The translations under genes and the position numbers were made by a program. From Oscillospiraceae bacterium (GTDB lineage: Bacteria; Bacillota; Clostridia; Oscillospirales; Ruminococcaceae), in assembly GCA_029007035.1 (NCBI GenBank), contig JAQXHC010000052.1:1-47721 (forward strand): a stretch of DNA of 47,721 nucleotides, written 5' to 3'. This document shows positions 10,601-17,627 of the stretch, one piece after another. Below the pieces are notes generated by a model that was not told where the DNA came from, searched no databases, and saw only the letters and a program-made list of their open reading frames with translations. How positions within the stretch are numbered: the first letter of the stretch is position 1; every line of letters starts with the position of its first letter.

Positions 10601-11074
10601 TCCCTCCATATATTTTACAAAATCATTCAGGTGTTTGGCATAGTCTGCATATTTAGATTTGTCAACCATATACTTGCCGTTTGAGCCGCCCGAAACACGC
10701 ATACTTTCCGGCGGATTCCATGGTGAGGCAAATACAGTAGCCCCAAGCGCCTGTGCCTGTTTTGCAACCGATACAGCAAGATTCCATTGACTGCTGTTGT
10801 CATTGACATAGATTCTCAGAATCGAAAGTCCAAGTTCGTCATCGCCGTTGCCGAATGCTTTCTGCACTTGCGCAGAGGTCAGATCCGAACCTGTCCACTC
10901 GCGAAGATTGATTCCGCCGAATCCCTTGATGATCTGATAGGTTTTATTCGTATCGATCGTACAGACACTTGCTGCATCAGCTTCCTGTACCGGCATAATG
11001 GATGCTGCCTGAAATAGCATTGTTCCTGCTATAACAGATGCCATGAATACTCTGAATTTTTGCATTATTCTCAT
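7634..11074 (-). CDS. Cellulosomal bifunctional xylanase/arabinofuranosidase: GH30-CBM22-dockerin-GH43-CBM6
   Basis: 1146 residues, secreted (signal peptide about 1-35, cut near ADAAS). Domain order: GH30 subfamily-8-like glucuronoxylanase (about 38-425), with acid/base Glu171 in QNEPD, nucleophile Glu262 in WMTEVY and an RRSY motif (303-306) matching the Arg/Tyr pair that reads the methylglucuronic acid branch in this subfamily; CBM22-like module (445-600); type I dockerin (about 606-675, two Ca-binding repeats, LGDIDCSG and AADVDQSG); GH43 (about 695-1030), with Asp712 in GADPG, Asp844 in CFDPS and a probable acid Glu904, resembling arabinoxylan arabinofuranohydrolases; CBM6 (1032-1146). 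The dockerin is internal rather than terminal. It should cut glucuronoxylan and remove arabinose side chains while held on a cellulosome. Paralog of the gene at 17628-20462. AAGGGG is seven bases before the ATG. Confidence 0.95.
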   Translation of the reverse strand: MRIMQKFRVFMASVIAGTMLFQAASIMPVQEADAASVCTIDTNKTYQIIKGFGGINLREWTGSDLTSAQVQKAFGNGDDELGLSILRIYVNDNSSQWNLAVSVAKQAQALGATVFASPWNPPESMRVSGGSNGKYMVDKSKYADYAKHLNDFVKYMEGQGVDLYSVSVQNEPDYAHDWTYWSASDCASFIADYGKAVTAGTNAKLMSPESFQYRKDIYNAILNNSKAFENCDLFGTHFYGTQRSQMDFPALENCGKDIWMTEVYVPDSTSDADTYPQAVQVAENIHNGLTVGNMNAYVWWYIRRSYSPMKENGNISKRGYCMAQYSKWVRPGDVRIEATEQPDSNILVSAYKHSPTQIQIVAVNKGSSDVSQQFSVDGRTITGVDRYRTSATENIAPTKNMDHDTSTFWAQLPANSVSTFVVSLQSDGIEVPKDPNQPTADEPDENGYYFHDTFERNTNNWTGRGSAEIQTSGRVPYAGSEALLVQNREKTWHGAQKTLNGKTFEAGKEYSFSACVNYLDGNATENFLLSLQYTDANGDTKYDHIASASAIKGSYVQLANTNYKIPEGASNPVIYVETESGTGNFYIDEAIGAVAGTIIQGPEEVKLILGDIDCSGQIDCLDMILARKGMKSGLSGNIAALAADVDQSGEFDETDLKLIQDFILNRITEFPVAERKIDFAELEQKFGSVSLAKSYKAENEHNPLMSQSFGADPGVIEYNGRVYVYLTADNIEYDSNGNIKENSYDSCTIHCISSADLVNWTDHGEIPAARSTGAAKWANYSWAPTPCHKTINGKEKFFLYFANNANGIGVLTADSPTGPWTDPIGKALVTRSTKNCSDVVWCFDPSVLVDDDGTGYLYFGGGCPTVNNVTERANPKTMRVVKLGDDMISLAGDPQVIDAPYLFEDTGINKINGKYYFSYCSNWSAGSSNLGMSACGIEYMVSDNPMGPFTYKGEAFQNIGVFFGTAGNNHHTILNFKNNYYLFYHSQVLNDAMGLNSGYRSAHVDKMTLNADGTFSKVKGTKTGVEQLDYLDPFSTVEAETFSHEGGIKVTGNGNTTVNADKGDWFRVSGVDCKNAQSITVKASSASGSIIKVCTGSASGTAVSYIEVPSGGSMQEITVPVMNLSGKNDLYFVFNNTTSIDNWKLN

Positions 11075-11129
11075 AAGCGTTCCCCTTTGTGTATTTATAA
11101 TCGCTCTGTTTTAATTCAGAACTATCATT

Positions 11130-11158
11130 ATTTTACAATTCATAGAGGAACACGTCAA
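11130..11158 (-). promoter_or_regulatory. σA promoter of the GH30-GH43 gene
   Basis: On the minus strand, -35 TTGACG (11158-11153), 17-nt spacer, -10 TAAAAT (11135-11130). The -35 box is part of the right half of the operator at 11155-11182. Confidence 0.7.
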
Positions 11159-11182
11159 CCCATAAAGCTTATATCGGGTGGA
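11155..11182 (-). promoter_or_regulatory. Xylanase operator, copy 1
   Basis: Minus-strand sequence TCCACCC-N14-GGGTTGA, a 7-14-7 imperfect inverted repeat overlapping the -35 box. The same half-sites, spacing and promoter geometry occur upstream of the other GH30 gene (20545-20572). A class II activator site is the simplest reading. Confidence 0.7.
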
Positions 11183-11241
11183 CAAAAAAACGATTTTAAG
11201 TAAACATCAAAGAATTTTGAAAAGTCCATAAGGCGATATAT

Positions 11242-11862
11242 TCATTTCCATATCTTAACCTTGTCAAATCCGGTTTTGCAGTTATAATTCGACTGAAAAA
11301 CTGATTTTATGTCTGCGTTATACCCTTTGCAGAAGATGTGGATAGCAAGCTCTTCCAAAGAAGCCACAAAAGCCAGCGCGCATATCGTCCAGCTGTATAT
11401 TACGCCCGATGAAATCATAATCATATACGGAAGCAGAAAAACTGCGGCGCCTGTCAGCTTATTCAGATAGGTGTGCAAAGACGCAAAGAGATGATGTTTT
11501 ATTGCTGCCGTGAGATATGAGCTTATGCGTATAAGCAGAATAATCGCAGCTGCATACCATATAGCTTTCGGAAGAATTACCCACAGAACAGGTGTGAATT
11601 TTATCAGCATGACTGCGTAGAACAGCAAATCTGCGATACCGTCAAGTCTTGCGCCAAATTCGCTTGCCGTTCCTGTACGCCGTGCAGTCCAACCGTCCAG
11701 AGCATCTGTCAACCCTGTAAGCGTATAAATTCCCAGAAACAGCGGCGGCGACATAGGATTCGCAAAAAGCAATACGATAGTACCAATAATGCGAAGCAGA
11801 GTAATTACATTAGCCGTAGTTATGTGTTCTTTGTATTTGCTTTCAGTTTTTGTCGGGGTCAT
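11242..11862 (-). CDS. CDP-alcohol phosphatidyltransferase family membrane protein
   Basis: About 206 residues with several membrane segments. The family signature DG-x2-AR-x8-G-x3-D-x3-D is intact (DALDGWTARR, then EFGARLDGIADL), so it should transfer a phosphatidyl group from a CDP-lipid to an alcohol acceptor (glycerol phosphate, inositol or similar); the acceptor cannot be told. Start set at the ATG at 11862 because AAGGA lies eight bases before it; an in-frame start at 11925 would add 21 polar residues. It follows the GyrI-like gene by 65 bases on the same strand, so it may be co-transcribed with it. Confidence 0.85.
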   Translation of the reverse strand: MTPTKTESKYKEHITTANVITLLRIIGTIVLLFANPMSPPLFLGIYTLTGLTDALDGWTARRTGTASEFGARLDGIADLLFYAVMLIKFTPVLWVILPKAIWYAAAIILLIRISSYLTAAIKHHLFASLHTYLNKLTGAAVFLLPYMIMISSGVIYSWTICALAFVASLEELAIHIFCKGYNADIKSVFQSNYNCKTGFDKVKIWK

Positions 11863-11927
11863 GGCACATTTCCTTTTTATGCAACGATTTTTATATAATT
11901 CCTGTGACTGTAATAGAGGATACAATT

Positions 11928-12458
11928 TTAGCTGGTTTTCCGATCATTGCTTCCCTCAAGGCTACAAATCGGCACCCATATTCCGCATTCGTAATCGGGG
12001 CTTTGCATATTTCCTGCAGAATATACCTCTAACATGGCATTTCCGTTGCCCTTGTACTTTTTCCCCTCATAAGGATACCACTCCTGCCACACCTGCGTGT
12101 TCAAATCCTGAAGTGATTTGGGCAAAGCACCTTTCGCAGAAAATACTGCCCAATCACTTTCGGGGAAGGTGTAGAGCTTTAAGCCCTCAGGTACTTCACC
12201 GCCCGTATAAAGACCTGCAATCCAATAATCAAAAGAGTCTTCCTTTTCATCACAGATAGCATACATACCGATCTGGTTTTCAAGAATTGCTTTTTCAATC
12301 GGTGTTTCAGGCTTCATTGTCTGCCATAATTTTGCATATTTTTTGCTGTACTCCTTATCCCAGAATTCAGGACATTTTACATACCCTTCCTCAGGGCGTA
12401 TAGATGTTGAAAATCCAATAAAGGTCATTGCTTTTTTGTGTTCGTATTTTACATTCAT
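11928..12458 (-). CDS. GyrI-like effector-binding domain protein
   Basis: 176 residues and no DNA-binding domain. The sequence fits the stand-alone AraC-effector-binding/GyrI-like (SHS2-type) fold, ending in YECGIWVPI, the usual last strand with its ligand-pocket Glu. Such proteins bind or hydrolyse small hydrophobic or cationic compounds; the exact role is unknown. AAAGGAG is eight bases upstream of the ATG. It lies 88 bases downstream of the TetR gene on the same strand, which fits a drug or toxin response. Confidence 0.8.
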   Translation of the reverse strand: MNVKYEHKKAMTFIGFSTSIRPEEGYVKCPEFWDKEYSKKYAKLWQTMKPETPIEKAILENQIGMYAICDEKEDSFDYWIAGLYTGGEVPEGLKLYTFPESDWAVFSAKGALPKSLQDLNTQVWQEWYPYEGKKYKGNGNAMLEVYSAGNMQSPDYECGIWVPICSLEGSNDRKTS

Positions 12459-12545
12459 CTTTAATTCTCCTTTGGTACATTTTTATGATAATATAGCATT
12501 TTTTTGTTGTGCATAAGTATTCGTAAAACAGCGCTCATATTTTTA

Positions 12546-13139
12546 TTAAACCTTATATTCCTCCGCAAAATACCGAAAGAATTCTTCGATACGCTCCATA
12601 GCCTCCTGCTCACGGTCAGGCTCTCTGTCGCACATCTGGATAAGTAGCGATACGGGCGCAGCAAAGGTCATAGAAACCAGTGCAGGGTCGCTCTGCCGCA
12701 TTATACCATTCTCCATCATAATCCGGAATATCTGCTGATAGATTTTCTGCACACTGTCGATATTGTATTTCGTAGTGAGTAAGGCGATACGTTTACTGCG
12801 GAACTGCTCCATAGTAAGCATCCTTCTAACTTTTTTTATCATTGGGTCATGAAGTGTGAAATGTATCCTTTTAAGCGACAAGGCTATCAGTTCATCCATT
12901 GATGACGGCGTTTTTCCCGGATTGTTCACAGAGCCGAAATTCGCTTCATAGTAGTGCTCCGCCTTTTCGATGAGTGCGTCGAGTATATCCTCCTTTCCCT
13001 TGAAATGCCTATAAAGAGACGGACCCTTTATTCCCGCATTTTCTGCAATAAGGTCAACTCCAACACCGTCATAACCCTTTTCGGAAAACAGTGTAAGTGC
13101 CGAATCCAAAATCCTGTTTTTAGTTGGCGTTTTATCCAT
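12546..13139 (-). CDS. TetR family transcriptional repressor
   Basis: 197 residues. The N-terminal HTH is typical (ALTLFSEKGYDGVGVDLIAENAGIKGPSLYRHFKGKEDIL, given here only as a region at residues 13-51), followed by a helical ligand-binding domain. AAGGAG precedes the ATG. Its promoter (TTGACA-17-TATAAT on the minus strand) is followed by the site AACGTTCGTT. The same core, AACGGTCGTT, follows the -10 of the divergent promoter. It therefore probably represses both itself and the GNAT-AAC(3) genes, and an unknown drug-like ligand would release it. Confidence 0.92.
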   Translation of the reverse strand: MDKTPTKNRILDSALTLFSEKGYDGVGVDLIAENAGIKGPSLYRHFKGKEDILDALIEKAEHYYEANFGSVNNPGKTPSSMDELIALSLKRIHFTLHDPMIKKVRRMLTMEQFRSKRIALLTTKYNIDSVQKIYQQIFRIMMENGIMRQSDPALVSMTFAAPVSLLIQMCDREPDREQEAMERIEEFFRYFAEEYKV

Positions 13140-13158
13140 AATTAGTTTCTCCTTGCGT

Positions 13159-13172
13159 AGCTAACGTTCGTT
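13159..13172. promoter_or_regulatory. TetR operator, site 1 (tetR promoter)
   Basis: AGCTAACGTTCGTT, with palindromic core AACG-TT-CGTT and a left arm AGCT. It lies 10 bases downstream of the tetR -10 box, around the start of transcription. Confidence 0.65.
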
Positions 13173-13182
13173 TTCTTGATAT

Positions 13183-13211
13183 ATTATAAGTTATTATTAT
13201 TGATTTGTCAA
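13183..13211 (-). promoter_or_regulatory. σA promoter of tetR
   Basis: Consensus promoter on the minus strand: TTGACA (13211-13206), 17-nt spacer, TATAAT (13188-13183). Confidence 0.8.
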
Positions 13212-13252
13212 GGGGTAAATTAAAATGAATGGCTATTTTGCCGCTTTTTTGC

Positions 13253-13281
13253 TTGACAAATTAGAATCGGTGTGGTACAAT
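13253..13281 (+). promoter_or_regulatory. σA promoter of the GNAT-AAC(3) operon
   Basis: TTGACA (13253-13258), 17-nt spacer, TACAAT (13276-13281), divergent from the tetR promoter. Confidence 0.8.
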
Positions 13282-13288
13282 AATAGAA

Positions 13289-13302
13289 AACGGTCGTTAG
13301 CT
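13289..13302. promoter_or_regulatory. TetR operator, site 2 (GNAT promoter)
   Basis: AACGGTCGTTAGCT, with core AACG-GT-CGTT and a right arm AGCT, an inverted copy of site 1. It starts seven bases after the -10, so a bound repressor would cover the start point. Confidence 0.65.
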
Positions 13303-13396
13303 TAGGCGCGGCGGAGGGTGCTATGGCAGAATAATACGATTATTTGTGCAGGAAAGCTGCATTATAAATCGGAGTTTATTTGGAGAGGACATTTGT

Positions 13397-13969
13397 ATGA
13401 ATAAGAAGCTCACACTTCGTCCGGAAGAACATAAAGATTATAAAAATATCATTTCTTTGATTTTGCGTTCATTTCAGGAAGGAACTGATTATTCCGATGG
13501 AACAGATATTATTGCTTTAATAGAAGAAATCAGAGATTCGGAATACTATATACCTGAATTGTCTTTTGTCGCAGAATTAAATAATACAATAGTAGGTCAC
13601 TTTTTGTTTTCAAGATTTCCGTTATCTCCTACAAAAGAAGGAGGACACGGTGATGCGGCAAATACGGAAATAGTAATGTTAGCACCTGTATCGGTTCATG
13701 CGGATTATTTCCGTCAGGGAATCGGAACTGCTATGCTCACTATGGGAATTGAGAAAGTAAAAGAAATGGGCTTTAAAGGAATAACTGTTGAGGGAAATTA
13801 TAAGTTTTATAATCAGGTCGGATTCAGAACATCATCAGAATATAACATTTTCCCGACAAGCGGGATTCCAATGGAGGAACCCAGGTGCATGATGTGTCAG
13901 GAAACATATAAAGGCTCATTGGATGGCATACATGGTTATATTGTTTATGACATGTATTTCAATGCATAA
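13397..13969 (+). CDS. GNAT family N-acetyltransferase (YhbS-like)
   Basis: About 190 residues. The GNAT core is visible: SFVAELNNTIVGHFLFS (strands 2-3), LAPVSVHADYFRQGIGTAM (strand 4 and the acetyl-CoA loop R/Q-x2-G-I-G), then VEGNYKFYNQVGFR (strand 5 and the following helix). It resembles the YhbS group of predicted acetyltransferases; the acceptor is unknown. Start placed at the ATG at 13397 after GGAGAGG; an upstream in-frame ATG at 13346 lacks a ribosome site. First real gene after the TetR-controlled promoter, followed 92 bases later by an AAC(3)-type gene. Confidence 0.87.
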   Translation: MNKKLTLRPEEHKDYKNIISLILRSFQEGTDYSDGTDIIALIEEIRDSEYYIPELSFVAELNNTIVGHFLFSRFPLSPTKEGGHGDAANTEIVMLAPVSVHADYFRQGIGTAMLTMGIEKVKEMGFKGITVEGNYKFYNQVGFRTSSEYNIFPTSGIPMEEPRCMMCQETYKGSLDGIHGYIVYDMYFNA

Positions 13970-14061
13970 ATCCCGATTTGCAGAGCTGTCTGAAAAAACA
14001 GCGTGAAAAGAGTGCAGGTGAAGTGGTCAGAATTGACATAAAATTGTTCGGAGGCAGTAAA

Positions 14062-14826
14062 ATGAATAAATCCGATTTGATAACCAAATTCAGAAATATA
14101 GGTATAACCGAAGGAATGATGCTTGAGGTTCACAGCTCTCTGAGCAGCTTCGGATATGTGGAGGGCGGAGCCGAAACAGTAATAGAGGCTCTTATGGAAT
14201 GTGTGGGTGAAACGGGAAGTATTTTTATGCCTGCATTAAGGCTAAGTCCGCCAATGGAGCTGACAGAGAAGGACAGGGAAATGGGGCTTACTGTCAAAAT
14301 CAAAGTTCTTCCTGAAAATGAGCCGAGAACGGATATGGGCATTATTTCTGACACATTCAGGCAGAGAGCAGATGTTATTACAGGAAAGGGAATAATAAGA
14401 ACTTCGGGCTGGGGCGTTCATGCCAAGGAAGCGGCACAGGGCGGTCTTGACTATGTTATACATAACGGTGGAATGGCGTTAATGCTTGGAGTTGATATTT
14501 ACAAGCTTACAGCTATGCACTATATGGAGGATATTCTGCCGAAAGAGATAAGTGATATTTTTGCTCCGAGCGAGGACGTATTGGGAATATATTCTCCTGA
14601 CGAATGGTTTATTGAAGCAGGAGAACCGCCTGTAAAGCCATGGTACACTATACAGGACATGGCGTACCAAAAGGGGCTTATCAAGGACGGGTATATCGGA
14701 AAATGCAAGTATATGTTTTTTGGCATTCTTGATGTTGTGAGCCTTTACAGAAAGGAACTTGAAATTGATCCATTCGGGCTGTACGGACTGAAAACAAATA
14801 ATATGCGGAGGAGTCTACATGAGTAA
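14062..14826 (+). CDS. AAC(3)-family N-acetyltransferase (aminoglycoside 3-N-acetyltransferase-like)
   Basis: 254 residues, close to the family norm. Family features include HSSLSSFGYVEGGAETVI near the N-terminus, the MPALR strand, the SGWGVHAKEA segment and the GVDIYKLTAMHYMED loop. The family moves an acetyl group from acetyl-CoA to the 3-amino group of aminoglycosides, but many chromosomal members (YokD type) have other or unknown acceptors, so resistance cannot be assumed. GGAGG lies seven bases before the ATG at 14062. The stop overlaps the start of the next small gene. It lies downstream of the TetR-controlled GNAT gene. Confidence 0.88.
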   Translation: MNKSDLITKFRNIGITEGMMLEVHSSLSSFGYVEGGAETVIEALMECVGETGSIFMPALRLSPPMELTEKDREMGLTVKIKVLPENEPRTDMGIISDTFRQRADVITGKGIIRTSGWGVHAKEAAQGGLDYVIHNGGMALMLGVDIYKLTAMHYMEDILPKEISDIFAPSEDVLGIYSPDEWFIEAGEPPVKPWYTIQDMAYQKGLIKDGYIGKCKYMFFGILDVVSLYRKELEIDPFGLYGLKTNNMRRSLHE

Positions 14827-15031
14827 ATACGACCCTTTATGGAACTACATAAAAGAAAATGGCACAGATAAGTTTAAGCTGACTTTTGCTGAGATAGGGA
14901 ATATAGTTGGTATGCCGATAGACCATTCCTTTCTTAAATTTAAGAAAGAATCGCTCTTATACAACTATAAGGTAGGCAAGATTTCAATGAAAGAGCAGAC
15001 AGTAATGTTTGAAAAAGTTGAAGAACAGTAA
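14819..15031 (+). CDS. Small DUF7662-like protein
   Basis: 70 residues. YDPLWNYIKENG at the start and LTFAEIGNIVGMPI in the middle match the DUF7662 pattern, a small domain of unknown function often placed beside restriction, toxin or acetyltransferase genes. GGAGGAG precedes the ATG, and the start overlaps the AAC(3) stop by 8 bases, so it is translated with that gene. No catalytic residues are evident. Confidence 0.78.
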   Translation: MSKYDPLWNYIKENGTDKFKLTFAEIGNIVGMPIDHSFLKFKKESLLYNYKVGKISMKEQTVMFEKVEEQ

Positions 15032-15123
15032 AAAACTATATTATTCTTCATATGTACTCTTATATTGTCAAAAAAATTGAGGAATTCTGCATTTACACTT
15101 TCATAACCAAGAATTATTCTTAG

Positions 15124-15182
15124 GGAATCACAGATTATTTCTGACACTCAGATTTAATCCAGCGATTCCTTATTTTGTTTTA
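15124..15182 (+). terminator. Possible terminator after the AAC(3)-DUF7662 genes
   Basis: Broken stem GGAATC/GATTCC (15124-15129, 15164-15169) with inner GATTA/TAATC, followed by TTATTTTGTTTT. The rest of 15032-15305 is AT-rich with no gene seen. Confidence 0.4.
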
Positions 15183-15305
15183 TCTTGAATCGCAGCATAT
15201 ATAACTAATATATTTCGCATTGGATTATTCGTATTAGTTTTATACCTGTTTTTTAGTAATCCTTTCATTTTGATTAATAAAAAGTGGATAAAATAAATAT
15301 AAATA

Positions 15306-15334
15306 TTGACTTTTTTAATTCTGTATGCTATTAT
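15306..15334 (+). promoter_or_regulatory. σA promoter of the PBP-AraC regulator
   Basis: TTGACT (15306-15311), 17-nt spacer, TATTAT (15329-15334). It is only about 20 bases from the start codon, so the leader is very short. Confidence 0.6.
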
Positions 15335-15353
15335 GAAAACGGAGGTGTTGTCC

Positions 15354-17513
15354 ATGTCCAGAAAAAAACGAAGAATTTTTGCAGTTGTCACAGCTACTGC
15401 TGCCGATCCCGAACAGCGTGAAGTCATCAGCGGCATTATTGCACAGGCACAGAAACAAAATATTGATATTGTTGTACTGTCCAATATTTATAATCCTATC
15501 GAGAGCTGTGCAGAACTTATTCGTGAAAATGATATATATAATTTAATTAATTCTGATGAATATGACGGTTTTATTCTGATTACAGAGTCAATTGTCAATG
15601 ATGAAGTTCAGCAAAAAATCCGACAATACATAGGTGCATCTGACATTCCCATAATTGCTGTCGGTTCTATTCTTGATGGGTTGGATCTGCCTCATTTTCA
15701 TTATATAAATACCGATGATGTGCAGGACTTTGTTGATATTACTACTCATCTGATAAAACATCATAACTATTCAAAAATTGAAATGCTGACAGGATATGAA
15801 AGTATGCCTGTTTCTCATTATCGTGCGGAGGGATTTCAAAAAGCACTGAAAGCAAATGGCTTACCTTTTGATCCGGGTATGGTGCATTACGGTAACTTCT
15901 GGCTGAATTCCGGTGAGGAGCTTGCTGCCCGATATATTAACGGTGAACTTCATCTTCCGGAAGCAATTGTCTGCGGAAATGATCATATGGCATATGGTCT
16001 GCTGGACGGATTTATGCGTTCGGGGATTCGTGTACCCGAACATGTAGCTGTAATAGGATATGAATCCGTTCACGAAAGACATTTTCATGCACCGTTGCTG
16101 ACTACATATAAACGTAATCGTCGTGGACTTGGAGAGTCCGCAGTCAGAATGCTTATAAACAAATTAGAAACGGGAGATTTCGGAAGCTTTGCACCTCCTT
16201 CCGGTAAAATTATCAGCGGTGTTTCATGCGGCTGCAATATTGATATGACGGAATTGACGGAAGAAATGGAACAGCTGCGAATGAAGAAGGACTATGATTT
16301 TGTAAATCTTTATAATCAGCTTGATCATCATCTGGCAGAAAGCAGAACGCTTACGGAATTTACTGATGTCTGCAATGAATTCCGATATCAGGTAAGAAAT
16401 GCTGCTGAAATTTATTTCTGCCTGTATGAAGACTGGCATACGCAGAAGCAATGTTCTGAAATGATGACCTGCTATCCCGTCACTTCAGATAAAAAACCTT
16501 TTTCCATGCACGAACAGACACTCTCTTCTGTTTTCACCGGAGATGCGGCTGCCTATTATTTCAGTCCTCTGTTCTTTGCAGATCGTTCTCTCGGATATGC
16601 TGTACTTAAATATACTGAGCCTGACGGTTATGATCATATTTATCGCAATTGGCTCAAATCTGTTTCTACAGGACTTGAAGTGCTGCGAATGAAGAGCGAT
16701 ATTCAGTATCTTATTCTTTGTCAGAATCTATCAGAAACAAAGGATTCTCTGACCGGAATGCTGAATTATAACGGTATTGAGAGAGCTTTTCAGGCTGCGA
16801 TTACAGAAAACAGCAATATGTTTCTTACTGTATTGAGAGTATGCCTGTTCCATGATGATTTTACTGATGTGAACAGAAATCAGAAAATTGATTCTCTGCT
16901 TGATGCTGCCGAAGCTGTCCGGCGATTTACGGGAGAAAGCGGCATCTGCGGCAGAATTTCGGACAATACATTTATGATTCTGCACAGAGGTAATCCGTCA
17001 TATTGTGATGCCTTTTCGGATTTGTTATCCTCGTTTGTTATACAACACAAAAAGTATCTGAAAAATTATGGCATGGATTCGTTTGTATGTTGTACTGTCA
17101 ATGGAAGCGTCTTGTCGGAAATGGAAACAGAATGCAATAGGATACTTGATGAAAAGCAGAAAGCAATACGTGTCAGACATCAAATTATGAATTATCCGCT
17201 GATGCTTGAGACAAGGAATTATATATATCTGAATCCAACCTATAAGCTATCTATTGACGAGGTTTGCAAGAAGCATTGCTACAGTGTAGGACATCTTAGG
17301 GCGATGTATAAGGATTGCTTTGACATCAGTTTCAATCAGGACTGTATATCAGGACGTATTGCAATGGCAAAATATCTTCTTTGTCTTACCGATATGCATG
17401 TTTCTGAAGTTTCGAAATCATGCGGATATCATGATAATAAATACTTTATCCGGCAATTTCAGATTGTTTCCGGATTTTCCCCCAACACATACCGAGAACT
17501 TTTTCAACGATAA
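15354..17513 (+). CDS. PBP-domain sensor/AraC-type regulator with a degenerate GGDEF domain
   Basis: 719 residues, no signal peptide. Order: sugar-binding PBP/LacI-type domain without a LacI HTH (about 8-295, ending in an SCGC motif), a GAF-like middle region (about 300-450), a GGDEF-like region (about 458-600) that keeps the DSLTGMLNYNG start but has SDNTF where GGDEF should be and so cannot make c-di-GMP, and a C-terminal AraC domain (about 615-717; VCKKHCYSVGHL, then SKSCGYHDNKYFIRQF and SGFSPNTYR). It is a paralog of the PBP-GGDEF protein at 23772-25703. It lies between two xylanase genes that share an operator, so it is the best local candidate for their activator (inference). Start at 15354, with GGAGG eight bases upstream. 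Confidence 0.87.
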   Translation: MSRKKRRIFAVVTATAADPEQREVISGIIAQAQKQNIDIVVLSNIYNPIESCAELIRENDIYNLINSDEYDGFILITESIVNDEVQQKIRQYIGASDIPIIAVGSILDGLDLPHFHYINTDDVQDFVDITTHLIKHHNYSKIEMLTGYESMPVSHYRAEGFQKALKANGLPFDPGMVHYGNFWLNSGEELAARYINGELHLPEAIVCGNDHMAYGLLDGFMRSGIRVPEHVAVIGYESVHERHFHAPLLTTYKRNRRGLGESAVRMLINKLETGDFGSFAPPSGKIISGVSCGCNIDMTELTEEMEQLRMKKDYDFVNLYNQLDHHLAESRTLTEFTDVCNEFRYQVRNAAEIYFCLYEDWHTQKQCSEMMTCYPVTSDKKPFSMHEQTLSSVFTGDAAAYYFSPLFFADRSLGYAVLKYTEPDGYDHIYRNWLKSVSTGLEVLRMKSDIQYLILCQNLSETKDSLTGMLNYNGIERAFQAAITENSNMFLTVLRVCLFHDDFTDVNRNQKIDSLLDAAEAVRRFTGESGICGRISDNTFMILHRGNPSYCDAFSDLLSSFVIQHKKYLKNYGMDSFVCCTVNGSVLSEMETECNRILDEKQKAIRVRHQIMNYPLMLETRNYIYLNPTYKLSIDEVCKKHCYSVGHLRAMYKDCFDISFNQDCISGRIAMAKYLLCLTDMHVSEVSKSCGYHDNKYFIRQFQIVSGFSPNTYRELFQR

Positions 17514-17550
17514 AGAAAACCTCCGAAGCTGCAAGCTGCGGAGGTTTTCT
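17514..17550. terminator. Bidirectional terminator between converging genes
   Basis: 12-bp stem AGAAAACCTCCG / CGGAGGTTTTCT just after the PBP-AraC stop. The xylanase-esterase gene ends 78 bases further on, on the other strand. Confidence 0.75.
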
Positions 17551-17627
17551 GATTGTCCAAAACAAATATTGGAATAAACCCATGATTATCTTTGTTGTTG
17601 TGCAGATAGAAAAAAATTGTGAATTGT

